Source of the DNA: Desulfobacterales bacterium
GTDB taxonomy: Bacteria > Desulfobacterota > Desulfobacteria > Desulfobacterales > JAFDDL01
Reading direction: 5' to 3'
Length of the DNA stretch: 64,000 bases
Assembly: GCA_034003325.1 (NCBI GenBank)
Contig: JAVEYW010000004.1
Coordinates: 62,001 to 126,000, forward strand
Shown: piece by piece, positions 51,520 to 60,991 of the stretch
Layout of the letters: the number at the start of each line of letters is the position of its first letter
Position numbering within the stretch: the stretch's first letter is position 1
The notes under the pieces: generated by a model
What the model was told of the DNA's origin: nothing
What the model saw: the letters and a program-made list of their open reading frames with translations, nothing else
Databases searched by the model: none
Translations under genes and position numbers: made by a program

Positions 51520-54500
51520 CTAAATCAAACCAGCGCTGGCTAAATTTAACCCATTCAACAATCCCAGAATCATACCTCCCAGCCGCTTGCCCAGTATCTC
51601 CCATGAATGAAATGTGATCCATTGATCCTGGAGAGCGGATTTGTCGTGAAGCTTTTCAGGATACCGAAGCAGCGCGTCCACGCCTTCGGCTATGTTTTCA
51701 GCGGAAGTCCCTTGAAGGAAATGTATGATGTTTCCGACATCGGCGAAAATACTCAGCGGCGTACAGACCACCGGCCGCCGGGCAGCAAGTCCGTATCGAA
51801 CCGCGGCGCTTGAGGATTCAGCCGTATTCTGATAAGGAAAAACAACCAGGGTGGCCGCATCAAGCAAAGAAAAGCTCGCGTCGTCCTCCAGAAACTCCGT
51901 CACCAGTGTAACGTCATGCACCAATCCATGGGCCTGAATGGCTTTGCGGCACTGCACCAAGGTTTCTTGGGAGACCGCAACCGGATAGAGGGCATTTACC
52001 ATCAACAGATGCACCTGCGGATGGGATTGCCGCAGCAGGGCCACCGCCTCGATTAGGGGCAATAGGCCCTTGTGGGGCAACATAAAGCCATAGCTTGCGA
52101 TCACGGTTTTTTCCACCGGTATGCCGGCGACGCGTTTTCCGACCGAAACCGGAACCAAGGGACGGCGAATCACGCCGTGGGGGAAAAGGGCGGTATTTTG
52201 ATACAGGCCCCAGGATTTCAAGCGGTTCAGATCCGCCACCCCGTGAACCAGAAGGCGGTCCGCCATGCCGAGGGCTTCCCGAATGGACGATAAGGAGGCC
52301 TCCAAACCGGGGACCGTCACGTCGGCCGTTGAATGAAAAAAAAGAATGGAAACAATGCCGTTTTTCTTCGCATAGTGCAGGATTCTCTCCAAATTCCGAG
52401 GGCTGAAAAAGGCGAAATTAAACTGAAGGACCAGTGCATCCACGCGGTTTTTTTCCAGCGCCGCCAGCAATTCGTCGATCGCGCCATTGTGATTGGTCCA
52501 GCAACGAACCACATTGGACGCGTCCGGTTGAAGGCGGGCACCGGTCCGGGAGGCAAAGACCAGAATGTCGAGAGCGTCCTGCGGAAGGCCATCCACTAGA
52601 AACTTGGAATAGGCGGCAATGCCGCATTTGGCGTTCCATGAGGAGATCCACCCCACCCGGTATTTTTTGCGCGAAAGCGGCTTTTGGCGCAAAATAGCGT
52701 CTTCCAGCGTCTTTAACCGATCCGCGCATCGATCCCACGTAAATTCGGATTCGATTCGCCTTGCCGCGGCATCGATGCGGGGCTGCAATTGCGCTGGCGT
52801 TGCATATCGGACCTCGCGCATCAGCCGGCCCAGATGATCGACATCCGGTTCCATCCAGACGGAATCAAACAGCCCCATATGGGACTTGGCGGGCTGAAAT
52901 GAAAAGTCGACCAGCCAGCTTGTCTCTTCCGTGCAAAAGTCCGACTGTCCCCCATAGGCGGTGGTGATCACCGGAAGTTTGTACGCCATGGCTTCGGCCA
53001 TGGGCAGGCCGAACCCCTCCCCACGGGAAGGCGCCACGAGCACATCACATCGGGTGTAAAGATCGGCCATTTCTTGATCGCTCAAATCCCGGTCGATGAT
53101 GTCGATGGGTGGCATGTTCGGAAATGCCTTTTTTACGGCCGCGATCTGCGCGTCAAGGGTATTGTGAATATTCGGAAAGGTTTTGATGACAAGGCCTACA
53201 CCGTCTTTTGCCGTAAAATTTTGCGCGAAGGCCTTGAGCAGCACATCCACCCCTTTTCGCGGAAAGCAGGAGGAAACATGTAAAAACGTAAACCCGGAGC
53301 GCCGCTTTGCCGGCACAGCGCTCACCTCCGACCGGTGAAAAAGCGACACCCCGCATCCGGCGGCCGTCATGGGCAAGAACACCCCGTTATCCATCAGAAT
53401 TTTTTGAATGAAACGGGATAGCACCGGTAATCCGTCCAGGTGCCGGTTGAACTGATCCACCCAGTCAAAGGGAAGCATGGACTCCTCCCAGGCGAAATAA
53501 AGCAGGTTGATCCGGCCGTCCATGTCCGAGACTCTCGGCGGGTAAAGATTTCGAATAACCACCTTCGCCCGAGAACCCTTTTGGCCCCTTTTCCAGATGG
53601 GCTCAAGCCCGGGAACCGCGGAGACAGCAACCGGGTCAGGGAGATAGTCACCAGGGCCTTCCGTTGCAAAAAGACTAACGGCGCCGGGGAACTTTTTCTC
53701 TAAGGCAAGAGCGATCTTTCGATTGACGATCGCCAAGCTGTAAGACGTTTCAAAGGGGCCTTCAATCTGATAGCGTACGCGGTCGGTTGCAGGGTGCACC
53801 GGCGCCCCGAAAGGCTTGGGACTCTCCACCCCCTGTTTTGCCAAAAAATCGCCGAGGAGATGGAATAACCGCGCTTCGGTGAATTCGGCCACCCGTTTTT
53901 GCTGCTCGCCGATAATGGCTCTTTTGAACGGACGGTCCTCGGAAAGAAGCTTGATCAGGGCGGCAAGCGACTCGTGGTCCTTTCGGGTCACCAGAATACC
54001 GGCACCCCCCAGGGTATGGGCGACATTGCTGCTCTTAAAAGCAATCACCGGCACATCAAAGGCCATGGCTTCGATCAACGGCACGCCGAAGCCTTCATGT
54101 TCACTCATGCAGAGAAAAGCGTCCGCGGCCCGATACCACCCGTACAGATGCGCATCCGGTATCTTACCGGTCAGGAGCACCTCGTTATTCAGATCGAATG
54201 CGGCCATCTGCTCCATCAGGTGCTGATAATAAGGATCATTCGCATCATAGTGACCGACCAGAACCAACCGAAACGGGCGGTTGATCATGGCCTTCAAATG
54301 ACGGGCCACCGCGATGCAATCCTCCTGGCATTTATTGGGGCAGATCCGACCGACAAAGAGCAGCGTAAAGGTACCGGCGGCATTTTGAACCACCGCGTGA
54401 TCCCACGGCCGCGCCACCAGTTCTTCAACATTCATCAGCAACGGAATCACGTCGACCGCGCCATACCCCAACGCCGATAATTCATCCGCGTTATATTCGG

Positions 54501-54891
54501 AGTCGGCCATGGCCGCAGCCATCACCGGCAGAAAGGCTTTCAACTGTTCCCTGCCAAGCCGGGAATAGCGTCGCGCATCCGAATTTTCAGGGAAAAATTC
54601 CACCGGGGTGATGTTATGATACACCAGAATTTTTCGGCAGGGCAGATGAATGACCCAATCGGTCAGCTCATGTCCCATGGAGTGATGAATGAAAACGATA
54701 TCGTCCCGGGTCACCTTCAGTTTTCTATAATTATTCAGAAGCCCTTTCAGTTCAGGCGCCACATGCTCCACAAAAATGTCAGAAGCAAACCCGAGCCGAT
54801 GCAGCATCCGCTGAATTAGAAACAGGGCGTTGGTCACCGCATCCCCGCAGGCCGACCCGGAATGAAATTGATGAATGGCTATTTTTTTCAT
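51520..54891 (-). CDS. Three-module GT4-type glycosyltransferase
   Basis: 1123 residues with three successive GT-B (GT4-like) modules. Module 1 (about 1-360): LFVGRICPNKCQED, MSEHEGFGVPLIEAMAFDVPVIAF. Module 2 (about 365-745): FLHVSSCFPRKGVDVLLKAF, APSRGEGFGLPMAEAMAYKLPVITTAYGG. Module 3 (about 750-1123): ASYGFMLPHKGLLPLIEAVALL, VVFPYQNTAESSSAAVRYGLAARRPVV. EGFG-type EX7E motifs are clear in modules 1 and 2 and altered in module 3 (ESSSAAVRYG). It may build a repeat unit by adding several sugars in turn, as proposed for multidomain O-antigen polymerising mannosyl- or rhamnosyltransferases. It ends 73 nt after the rmd-like gene. Confidence 0.88.
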   Translation of the reverse strand: MKKIAIHQFHSGSACGDAVTNALFLIQRMLHRLGFASDIFVEHVAPELKGLLNNYRKLKVTRDDIVFIHHSMGHELTDWVIHLPCRKILVYHNITPVEFFPENSDARRYSRLGREQLKAFLPVMAAAMADSEYNADELSALGYGAVDVIPLLMNVEELVARPWDHAVVQNAAGTFTLLFVGRICPNKCQEDCIAVARHLKAMINRPFRLVLVGHYDANDPYYQHLMEQMAAFDLNNEVLLTGKIPDAHLYGWYRAADAFLCMSEHEGFGVPLIEAMAFDVPVIAFKSSNVAHTLGGAGILVTRKDHESLAALIKLLSEDRPFKRAIIGEQQKRVAEFTEARLFHLLGDFLAKQGVESPKPFGAPVHPATDRVRYQIEGPFETSYSLAIVNRKIALALEKKFPGAVSLFATEGPGDYLPDPVAVSAVPGLEPIWKRGQKGSRAKVVIRNLYPPRVSDMDGRINLLYFAWEESMLPFDWVDQFNRHLDGLPVLSRFIQKILMDNGVFLPMTAAGCGVSLFHRSEVSAVPAKRRSGFTFLHVSSCFPRKGVDVLLKAFAQNFTAKDGVGLVIKTFPNIHNTLDAQIAAVKKAFPNMPPIDIIDRDLSDQEMADLYTRCDVLVAPSRGEGFGLPMAEAMAYKLPVITTAYGGQSDFCTEETSWLVDFSFQPAKSHMGLFDSVWMEPDVDHLGRLMREVRYATPAQLQPRIDAAARRIESEFTWDRCADRLKTLEDAILRQKPLSRKKYRVGWISSWNAKCGIAAYSKFLVDGLPQDALDILVFASRTGARLQPDASNVVRCWTNHNGAIDELLAALEKNRVDALVLQFNFAFFSPRNLERILHYAKKNGIVSILFFHSTADVTVPGLEASLSSIREALGMADRLLVHGVADLNRLKSWGLYQNTALFPHGVIRRPLVPVSVGKRVAGIPVEKTVIASYGFMLPHKGLLPLIEAVALLRQSHPQVHLLMVNALYPVAVSQETLVQCRKAIQAHGLVHDVTLVTEFLEDDASFSLLDAATLVVFPYQNTAESSSAAVRYGLAARRPVVCTPLSIFADVGNIIHFLQGTSAENIAEGVDALLRYPEKLHDKSALQDQWITFHSWEILGKRLGGMILGLLNGLNLASAGLI

Positions 54892-54964
54892 AGAAATGGA
54901 GTGATAACTGGTTCAGCAATCCTTTCGCGACTGGAAAACGGCACCCCGATAGGCGGGTGCCTGA

Positions 54965-55882
54965 TTAAATCGATGGATAGGATCCACCTGGGCCAGCATT
55001 TTCTTCCAACATCCAGCGCAGGGTCTCCTCCAGCGCCGGCGTATCCCAGGACCCGATCAAACGGCGCAGCCTGGTGGGGTCCCCCGAGAGTGTCGTCACT
55101 TCATTGGCCCGCACGAGAGCCGGGCTCACCTCCACCCGCATGCGGTGGCCGGCGATGGTTTCCGCCATGGACAGCGCCTCCCGCAGGGAATGGGTCCTGC
55201 CCGAGCAAATGTTGACGGTTTCGCCGGCCGGGCAAACCTCCACGAGACGGCGATACGCCCGAGCCACTGCACGCACATCTGAAAAATCCCGCCAAACATC
55301 GAGGTTCCCCAGCTCGATCACGTCCGCCCGGCGTCGAAAGTGCCCGGCAATCTTCGCCAATAAAAAGGATTCGGCCTGGCCAACCCCTGTATAGTTAAAT
55401 GGCCGCACCAGCACCACCGGCAACCTGTCCATCCAAAGGCGCGCCATGAACTCCATGGCCAGTTTGCTAACCGCATAATCGTTGGCGGGATTCGGCGGCG
55501 TTGTCTCATCCAATACACCTTCGGCCGCATTGCCGTAAATATTCGCGCTACTCGCCAACAGCACGCATTCGGGCCGGTGGGAACAAGCCGCCAACGCGGA
55601 TAAGAGATTGCGCGCGCCGATGAGATTAATCCGGTAAAAGGCGTTCGCATCCCCGTGACCGACAAACGAGATAGCCGCCAGGTGTATGACGGTGTCCGGC
55701 CTGATCTCGTCTATAATCCGGCAAAGGCTTTCCAAATGACACAAGTCAACACACCGGTATTCAGGGCTTCCCGGCTTCTCCTGCGCATCGGTGCGCCAGA
55801 CTTTCCAGCCATGCGCTTTCATCTCGGCGGTCACGTACTTTCCGGTAAACCCCTCGGCGCCGGTCACCAGCACTTTTTTCAT
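54965..55882 (-). CDS. rmd: GDP-4-keto-6-deoxy-D-mannose reductase-like (Rmd)
   Basis: 305 residues, extended SDR: VLVTGAEGFTGKYV (NAD(P) motif), HLAAISFVGHG, SSANIYGNA, and catalytic YAVSK. It closely resembles RMD, which reduces the Gmd product to GDP-D-rhamnose. The gmd gene directly upstream overlaps or lies within 13 nt, supporting the pair. The start at 55882 (MKKVLVTG) is preferred over an ATG at 55912 that would overlap gmd. The alternative would be a GDP-talose or fucose-type reductase, but the fucose synthase WcaG family looks different. Confidence 0.82.
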   Translation of the reverse strand: MKKVLVTGAEGFTGKYVTAEMKAHGWKVWRTDAQEKPGSPEYRCVDLCHLESLCRIIDEIRPDTVIHLAAISFVGHGDANAFYRINLIGARNLLSALAACSHRPECVLLASSANIYGNAAEGVLDETTPPNPANDYAVSKLAMEFMARLWMDRLPVVLVRPFNYTGVGQAESFLLAKIAGHFRRRADVIELGNLDVWRDFSDVRAVARAYRRLVEVCPAGETVNICSGRTHSLREALSMAETIAGHRMRVEVSPALVRANEVTTLSGDPTRLRRLIGSWDTPALEETLRWMLEENAGPGGSYPSI

Positions 55883-55895
55883 CGCACCCCCGCTC

Positions 55896-56936
55896 TCAGA
55901 AGCAATGCCCATTTTCGTTTCGGCACAAATCCGCTTCCACCATCATCGCGCACAGTGATTCAAGTTGAGTCTCGGCCTTCCAGCCGAGTTGCGCCCGGGC
56001 TTTGGACGCGTCTCCGATAAGAAGGTCAACTTCCGCGGGGCGATAAAAAGCGGGATTGACCCGTATAATGACCTTTCCCGTCCGCAGGTCAACGGCTGTT
56101 TCGTTAACGCCTTCGCCCCGCCACTCGATTTCAATATCAGCCGCCTTACAGGCCATGCCGACAAAATCGCGCACCGTTTCCGTGCGGCCCGTGGCCAGAA
56201 CAAAGGTGTCTGGCGCATCGACCTGCATCATTCGCCACATGCCTTCGACGTAATCCTTGGCATACCCCCAGTCCCGCTTGGCGCTCAGATTGCCAAGTTC
56301 CAGCACATCGAGTTTCCCGAGTTTGATCTTGGCAATCCCGTCCGTAATCTTGCGCGTCACGAATTCCCGTCCGCGCAAGGGGGATTCATGATTGAACAAA
56401 ATACCGCTCACGCCGAAAATGTCATAAGCCTCACGGTAATTCACCGTGATCCAGTGGGCAAAAAGCTTGGCCACGCCGTACGGGCTGCGCGGGTGAAACG
56501 GCGTGGTCTCTTTTTGCGGCACCTCCTGAACCTTGCCGAACAACTCGCTGGTGGAGGCCTGGTAAAAACGGATGGAGGGATCAACAATGCGAATCGCTTC
56601 GAGCAGGTGAAGGGCACCCAATCCGGTGATTTTTGCCGTGGCGATCGGCTGGTTAAAGGACACGCCCACAAAACTCTGCGCGGCCAGGTTATAAATTTCA
56701 TCCGGCCGAATATCGCCGATCAGGCGAATATTGGCGGATTGATCCGTCAGGTCGTATTCCAGCAGATGCAAATCCGGGTGGTTGCTGATACCCAACTCAT
56801 CAATCCGCCAGAAATTGACCGAACTGGAACGCCGATAGGTTCCGTAAACCGTGTAGCCCTTTTCAAGCAGCAGTTGGGACAGATAAGGTCCGTCCTGACC
56901 GGTGATACCGGTAATGACGGCGCGTTTGGATGTCAT
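55896..56936 (-). CDS. gmd: GDP-mannose 4,6-dehydratase
   Basis: 346 residues. Converts GDP-D-mannose to GDP-4-keto-6-deoxy-D-mannose. Motifs: [20 protein letters not shown] (NADP site), [33 protein letters not shown], catalytic [11 protein letters not shown], and [22 protein letters not shown]. The start at 56936 has AAGGAG 9 nt upstream and the typical N-terminus; a frame 27 nt longer exists. It pairs with the downstream reductase to make GDP-D-rhamnose (inferred), a common sugar of ABC-exported O-polysaccharides. No phosphomannomutase or GDP-mannose pyrophosphorylase gene is in the window. Confidence 0.95.
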   Translation of the reverse strand: MTSKRAVITGITGQDGPYLSQLLLEKGYTVYGTYRRSSSVNFWRIDELGISNHPDLHLLEYDLTDQSANIRLIGDIRPDEIYNLAAQSFVGVSFNQPIATAKITGLGALHLLEAIRIVDPSIRFYQASTSELFGKVQEVPQKETTPFHPRSPYGVAKLFAHWITVNYREAYDIFGVSGILFNHESPLRGREFVTRKITDGIAKIKLGKLDVLELGNLSAKRDWGYAKDYVEGMWRMMQVDAPDTFVLATGRTETVRDFVGMACKAADIEIEWRGEGVNETAVDLRTGKVIIRVNPAFYRPAEVDLLIGDASKARAQLGWKAETQLESLCAMMVEADLCRNENGHCF

Positions 56937-56993
56937 GTCTGAATTCTCCTTCATGAATAACAATCGCCGATTCGATGGATCGGTACAACCGAG

Positions 56994-58100
56994 TTACGTG
57001 TTAGAAATCAGGGCGGTAAGGCCCAAGGCGTTGAAGAACGCCGCTTCCATGCCAGGGGTTAAAAACCGCCGAAGGTTTTTCCGGCCCTCATCCGCCAGAT
57101 ACGCCCGGTATGCGTCATGATGAGAAAGGACATGAATGGCGGCCGCGAACTTCAAGGGGTCCGGCGTCTCAAACACCAGCTGATTCGGACCCAATGTTTC
57201 GGGAATGGCGCTGCTGTCCAGTGCCACGACCGGCAACCGGTGAAATTGCGCCTCTATGGCGGGAAGGCAAAAGCCCTCATGGGCCGACATCAACAAAAAC
57301 AGATGGGAATACCGGTAATAGGTATGCAACCGGTCAAAAGAAACCGCCCCCGTTAACGTCACAATCTCTTTTAAGCTATGCGCGTCGATGAGCCGGTCCA
57401 GTTCGTTGCGGTACCCGGCCAGTTCGGGGTCGATCCCGCCCACCATATTGAATCGAATGGCGGCGCCATAGGTTGCCGCATATTCGGCCGCAACCCGTAT
57501 CATCTCCTTATGGCCTTTGTTCGGCGCCACCCGTCCCACAAACAAAATATTCACTTTCCCATCCTGCAACTCGCGGGAAAGGACCGGGTCGATTTCGGCC
57601 CGGTTAAAATCATTCAGCTTGTTAAACGGCGGGCTTATTTCTATTTTAGCGGGGGAAACATTCAGCCGCAACAGATCCCCTGCGTTAAAGGAAGACGCGC
57701 ACAAGAATTTTGTGATGTGGTCCATACCGGCAATCAAGCGGGTCTGGGCCACCCCTTCCGAACAAAACCTTTCATACACAGCGCTGTAGGATGAGAAAAA
57801 CTCGGGCGGAGTGACATTATGGTACTTCACAAATACGCGGCATCGGGCTTTTTCCAACAAGCGCCGCCCCTCCGCCCAGCAGCCCCCGTGGTGATAAATC
57901 AACAAATTATCCGGATGATCGATAATGGCTCGGCATTCGGCCTGGTCGATACAATAGGCGGTTATCGGCACGTCGCCGACCTCTCCGGCATAAACAACGG
58001 CCGGAATATGGTGGTCGTTTAATACGACGCATTGATGACAGACATCGTTTCCAATGGCGTCATGTTTTAACAATGCCGTGACGGCAATGCAAACGATCAT
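56994..58100 (-). CDS. Family 4 glycosyltransferase
   Basis: 368 residues, GT-B fold. LIYHHGGCWAEGRRLL near residue 70-85, then ILFVGRVAPNKGHKEMIRVAAEYA (nucleotide-sugar domain) and LFLLMSAHEGFCLPAIEAQFHRLPVVALDSSAIPE (EX7E motif). It resembles the first module of the 1123-residue enzyme next to it and is probably part of the same O-chain assembly. It starts 4 nt inside the methyltransferase gene (ATGA overlap), so it is co-translated. The donor sugar is not predictable; GDP-rhamnose or GDP-mannose is likely from context. Confidence 0.88.
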   Translation of the reverse strand: MIVCIAVTALLKHDAIGNDVCHQCVVLNDHHIPAVVYAGEVGDVPITAYCIDQAECRAIIDHPDNLLIYHHGGCWAEGRRLLEKARCRVFVKYHNVTPPEFFSSYSAVYERFCSEGVAQTRLIAGMDHITKFLCASSFNAGDLLRLNVSPAKIEISPPFNKLNDFNRAEIDPVLSRELQDGKVNILFVGRVAPNKGHKEMIRVAAEYAATYGAAIRFNMVGGIDPELAGYRNELDRLIDAHSLKEIVTLTGAVSFDRLHTYYRYSHLFLLMSAHEGFCLPAIEAQFHRLPVVALDSSAIPETLGPNQLVFETPDPLKFAAAIHVLSHHDAYRAYLADEGRKNLRRFLTPGMEAAFFNALGLTALISNT

Positions 58101-59563
58101 GCCTTATGTCCAATAACCGCGTAGTCCTGCCCGGTTGCAAATTGCGCGTCCAAGAAGGCATCCTCAAAATGAATGGCGGGGTTTTGATGTAATCGAATAA
58201 TTTCCACCCCCACAAAGCCCCGGGCCTCGATTAAATAAGCGGAGGTCTGCGGCGGCAAAGGATTGCGGTGTGTCGGATCGGTATAAAAGGTGCAGGCGCC
58301 GACCAGTATGTTTTCAGGATTGGGCGTTTCAAAAATAACCATGCCCCCCGGTTTGAGCACTCTCAAGGACTCATCGAATAACGCCAGCAAGGTTTTCAGC
58401 GGCAAATGTTCGATAATGTGAAGCCCGGTCACCGCCGAAAGGGTGTTGTTTTTAAGCCCGCTTAAGGCATCCATCACATCGGCTTCCATCACCTCCAGGC
58501 CCAACTCCCGACATCGCGCCGCCATCACGCGATTCAAGTCCACCCCCCGGGCGACAATTTCATTTTCCTTGAGGACTTCAAGCCACTCTCCGCGACCGCA
58601 CCCCACATCCAGCACAGGGGCTCGGTTTGTCGTTTCTAAGGCGTTTTTTATATAGGGCAGATACACCTTGACGCGGCCCTTGATGTCTTCCCGCGTTCCT
58701 CTGAACCTATCTTCAAAGCTCACGTACAGGGCATCCTGAAAATGATCCTCTTCCGTCAGCAGGGTATTCATCTGCTCCGTTGAAATGGGTGCCGGCAATC
58801 TTTTACGCGTCTCTTCCAGAAGCAATTGAATGCGGCGCTGCATATCCAGAAGGTTGAGCCGGTAGTCTCTTAACTGTCTTTGTACTTCAACCAACGCCTC
58901 CCCTTCCGCCTTATGCGCCAAATCTATTTTCAGCGTATCGCTGACGTTCAAGAATTCCGCAGAAAGCGCCCGCACCGAAGCATCCAGATGCTCGCCAAAT
59001 TGCGTCAGCTGCAACGATGTCTTTTCGTTCTGGCGACCCTGAATAAAAACCGTGTTTTCAATCACCTGAATGTTCTTTAAAATGACGGGGAGCTTCCATA
59101 CGCCGGAGAAAATACGCAACACGCGTCCGGCAACCGGCACCTTGTATAGCATCTGAATAAAATAACGAATCCACAAGCCTTTCACGATGATTTTTTGATT
59201 CCTTCCCTCTTTTGAATAGCGCAGTCGGCCCAGAACCTCTATTTTGGAAATTCCGCCGCTATGAAGAAGGGACAAGTAATGTTGCGCTCCCTCCGTATCC
59301 GGCGCCCGGCGAAGAATGGATCGATAGGCATTCTCGATAAAATCCGAATCATGGTAGCTTAGAAAATCCGTCCAGACATAGGCATCCTGAGGCAGCAAGG
59401 GCTGAACCGGCGGTATCGGCGCAGGACTTGAAACGGTGCGGGCGGTATCCCCCCCCGGTTTTCCGCGCCCTGACCGGGAAAGCTGCTTTTGCATCGCCAC
59501 CTCTTCACGAATGCGGGCCATAATTTCATCCACGCTGATCTCCGGTATATTGGCTTCAATCAT
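58097..59563 (-). CDS. WbdD-like methyltransferase with DUF4214 segment
   Basis: 488 residues. A short N-terminus (ANIPEISVDEIMARIREEVAMQK) is common to O-chain capping proteins. DUF4214 follows at about 74-120 (DSDFIENAYRSILRRAPDTEGAQHYLSLLHSGGISKIEVLGRL), then a long coiled coil (about 185-270), then a class I methyltransferase (APVLDVGCGRGEWLEVL, GVDLN, GLHIIEHLPL, LKPGGMVIFETPNPE). In WbdD-type proteins the methyltransferase caps the non-reducing end and sets chain length with the Wzt sugar-binding domain; that role is inferred. The ATG at 59563 overlaps the wzt stop as ATGA. Confidence 0.85.
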   Translation of the reverse strand: MIEANIPEISVDEIMARIREEVAMQKQLSRSGRGKPGGDTARTVSSPAPIPPVQPLLPQDAYVWTDFLSYHDSDFIENAYRSILRRAPDTEGAQHYLSLLHSGGISKIEVLGRLRYSKEGRNQKIIVKGLWIRYFIQMLYKVPVAGRVLRIFSGVWKLPVILKNIQVIENTVFIQGRQNEKTSLQLTQFGEHLDASVRALSAEFLNVSDTLKIDLAHKAEGEALVEVQRQLRDYRLNLLDMQRRIQLLLEETRKRLPAPISTEQMNTLLTEEDHFQDALYVSFEDRFRGTREDIKGRVKVYLPYIKNALETTNRAPVLDVGCGRGEWLEVLKENEIVARGVDLNRVMAARCRELGLEVMEADVMDALSGLKNNTLSAVTGLHIIEHLPLKTLLALFDESLRVLKPGGMVIFETPNPENILVGACTFYTDPTHRNPLPPQTSAYLIEARGFVGVEIIRLHQNPAIHFEDAFLDAQFATGQDYAVIGHKA

Positions 59564-60792
59564 GATCCGGCTCCCCGCCCCTGTTCGCACACCGGTTCTA
59601 TTCGCAACACCGGTTTTAACCGTACAAGCCCGATAAATGGGTGATCACCCCCCGCCACCACCTCAAAAACGCAACTTTTATCCTTCCAGTGGAAACATTC
59701 ATCCGCATGGGAGGGGCCGGTATGAAGCGCCGCCGAGATGGAATATTTGCCCGGTCCGATATTAAACTCATCAAAGAAATAGGTCGCCGCAAGGTGCTGC
59801 CCCTGCTGTATACTTATTTTCTGTTGAAGGTAAAAAGAATTGGTGCCGTAGATATCCTGACCGAACTTATCCCGTATCACTATTCCCAGAGTCATATCCG
59901 CCACGGTTTCTCTTCCGGTCAGTCGAATCACAACACCGGCAGGCTGCGCGCTGCTCAGTATTTCAGTCAGCCGATGGGCTTCATTCACAAGTTGCACCGA
60001 GTCAATCGTGACCTTGTAATTTCCATAGCCGGAAAGCCGGTTCTCAGCCTTAAATTCAGACTCTTGGCATGAGGACCGGTTGGCAATGAGAAAATTATAG
60101 GTATTGATAACGGGTTCAGGGTCACCCGATTCCACAACCCTTCCGTTTTCCAGCAGCATCGCCTGATTACACAGCATCTTGACGGCATTCAGGTCATGGG
60201 AAACAAAGACAATGGATCCGCCGCTTTCTTTAAGCGACCGAATCTTGCGCATGCATTTTTGCTGAAAATAGGCATCTCCTACCGATAAGGCCTCATCCAC
60301 CACAAAACATTTGGGTTCGGCATGAATCGCCACTGAAAACGCCAACCGCATAACCATGCCGGAAGAATAGGTCTTTATCGGTTCATCAATGAACCGGCCG
60401 AGCTCCGTAAATTCAACGATGGCGTTCAGGCGGGCTTTGATTTCATCCCGGGAAAGTCCAATATAGGTGCCGTTTAAAAAAATATTGTCTACACCGGAAA
60501 ATTCGCTGTTAAATCCCGTGCCAAGCTCCAAAAGACCGGTAATCCTGCCGTCGATGCGAATCTCACCGCTATCGGGCATGAGAACTCCGGTCAGCAATTT
60601 CAGAAGCGTGGATTTGCCGGCGCCGTTCTGGCCGATGATCCCTAAGGTTTGACCGGTTTCCACATGGAAAGAGATGTTGTCGATGGCCTGAAAATCCCGG
60701 TGAAAGCTGCGTCGAAGCACAATCTCCTTAAGCCTGTGCGAAGGACTTCGGTAGAGACGAAATTTTTTATTCAGGTTGTGAACGCTAATCAT
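59560..60792 (-). CDS. wzt: O-polysaccharide ABC transporter ATP-binding protein (Wzt)
   Basis: 410 residues. ABC ATPase: TLGIIGQNGAGKSTLLKLLTG (Walker A), TYSSGMVMRLAFSVA (signature), KCFVVDEALSVGDAYF (Walker B) and VFVSHDLNAVKML (H-loop). A C-terminal extension from about residue 250 (GYGNYKVTIDSVQLVNE onwards, beta-rich) is the Wzt carbohydrate-binding domain that recognises the capped O-chain. Wzt pairs with Wzm to export undecaprenyl-linked polysaccharide. A 54-residue membrane protein gene is inserted between wzm and wzt and ends 4 nt inside wzt. Confidence 0.92.
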   Translation of the reverse strand: MISVHNLNKKFRLYRSPSHRLKEIVLRRSFHRDFQAIDNISFHVETGQTLGIIGQNGAGKSTLLKLLTGVLMPDSGEIRIDGRITGLLELGTGFNSEFSGVDNIFLNGTYIGLSRDEIKARLNAIVEFTELGRFIDEPIKTYSSGMVMRLAFSVAIHAEPKCFVVDEALSVGDAYFQQKCMRKIRSLKESGGSIVFVSHDLNAVKMLCNQAMLLENGRVVESGDPEPVINTYNFLIANRSSCQESEFKAENRLSGYGNYKVTIDSVQLVNEAHRLTEILSSAQPAGVVIRLTGRETVADMTLGIVIRDKFGQDIYGTNSFYLQQKISIQQGQHLAATYFFDEFNIGPGKYSISAALHTGPSHADECFHWKDKSCVFEVVAGGDHPFIGLVRLKPVLRIEPVCEQGRGAGS

Positions 60793-60953
60793 CGGTTAAA
60801 AAAGCCATAACCCTCAAAAATGCCAACAAAATAGATACAACTGATCCAAATAATAAGATGCACTTTCAGATGGGAGTTGAATTTTTTCCAGATCCATAGG
60901 GCCACACCCATGACGACCAACGACCACATAAAGGCAAAACCTAAAAACATCAT
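60789..60953 (-). CDS. 54-residue membrane protein between Wzm and Wzt
   Basis: ATG at 60953 to TGA at 60789, in frame and free of stops. Two hydrophobic helices (FLGFAFMWSLVVMGVALWIW and VHLIIWISCIYFVGIFEG) with a short basic turn (KKFNSHLK) between. The stop overlaps the wzt start as ATGA, a clear sign of a translated gene. It is not a remnant of wzm, which ends in its own frame downstream of 60992. No homologous family is known to me. A role as small subunit of the exporter is a guess; upstream ribosome-site signal is weak. Confidence 0.7.
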   Translation of the reverse strand: MMFLGFAFMWSLVVMGVALWIWKKFNSHLKVHLIIWISCIYFVGIFEGYGFFNR

Positions 60954-60991
60954 ACGATACTCTTTGTCAATAGCCGGTGCATGCGCACCCG

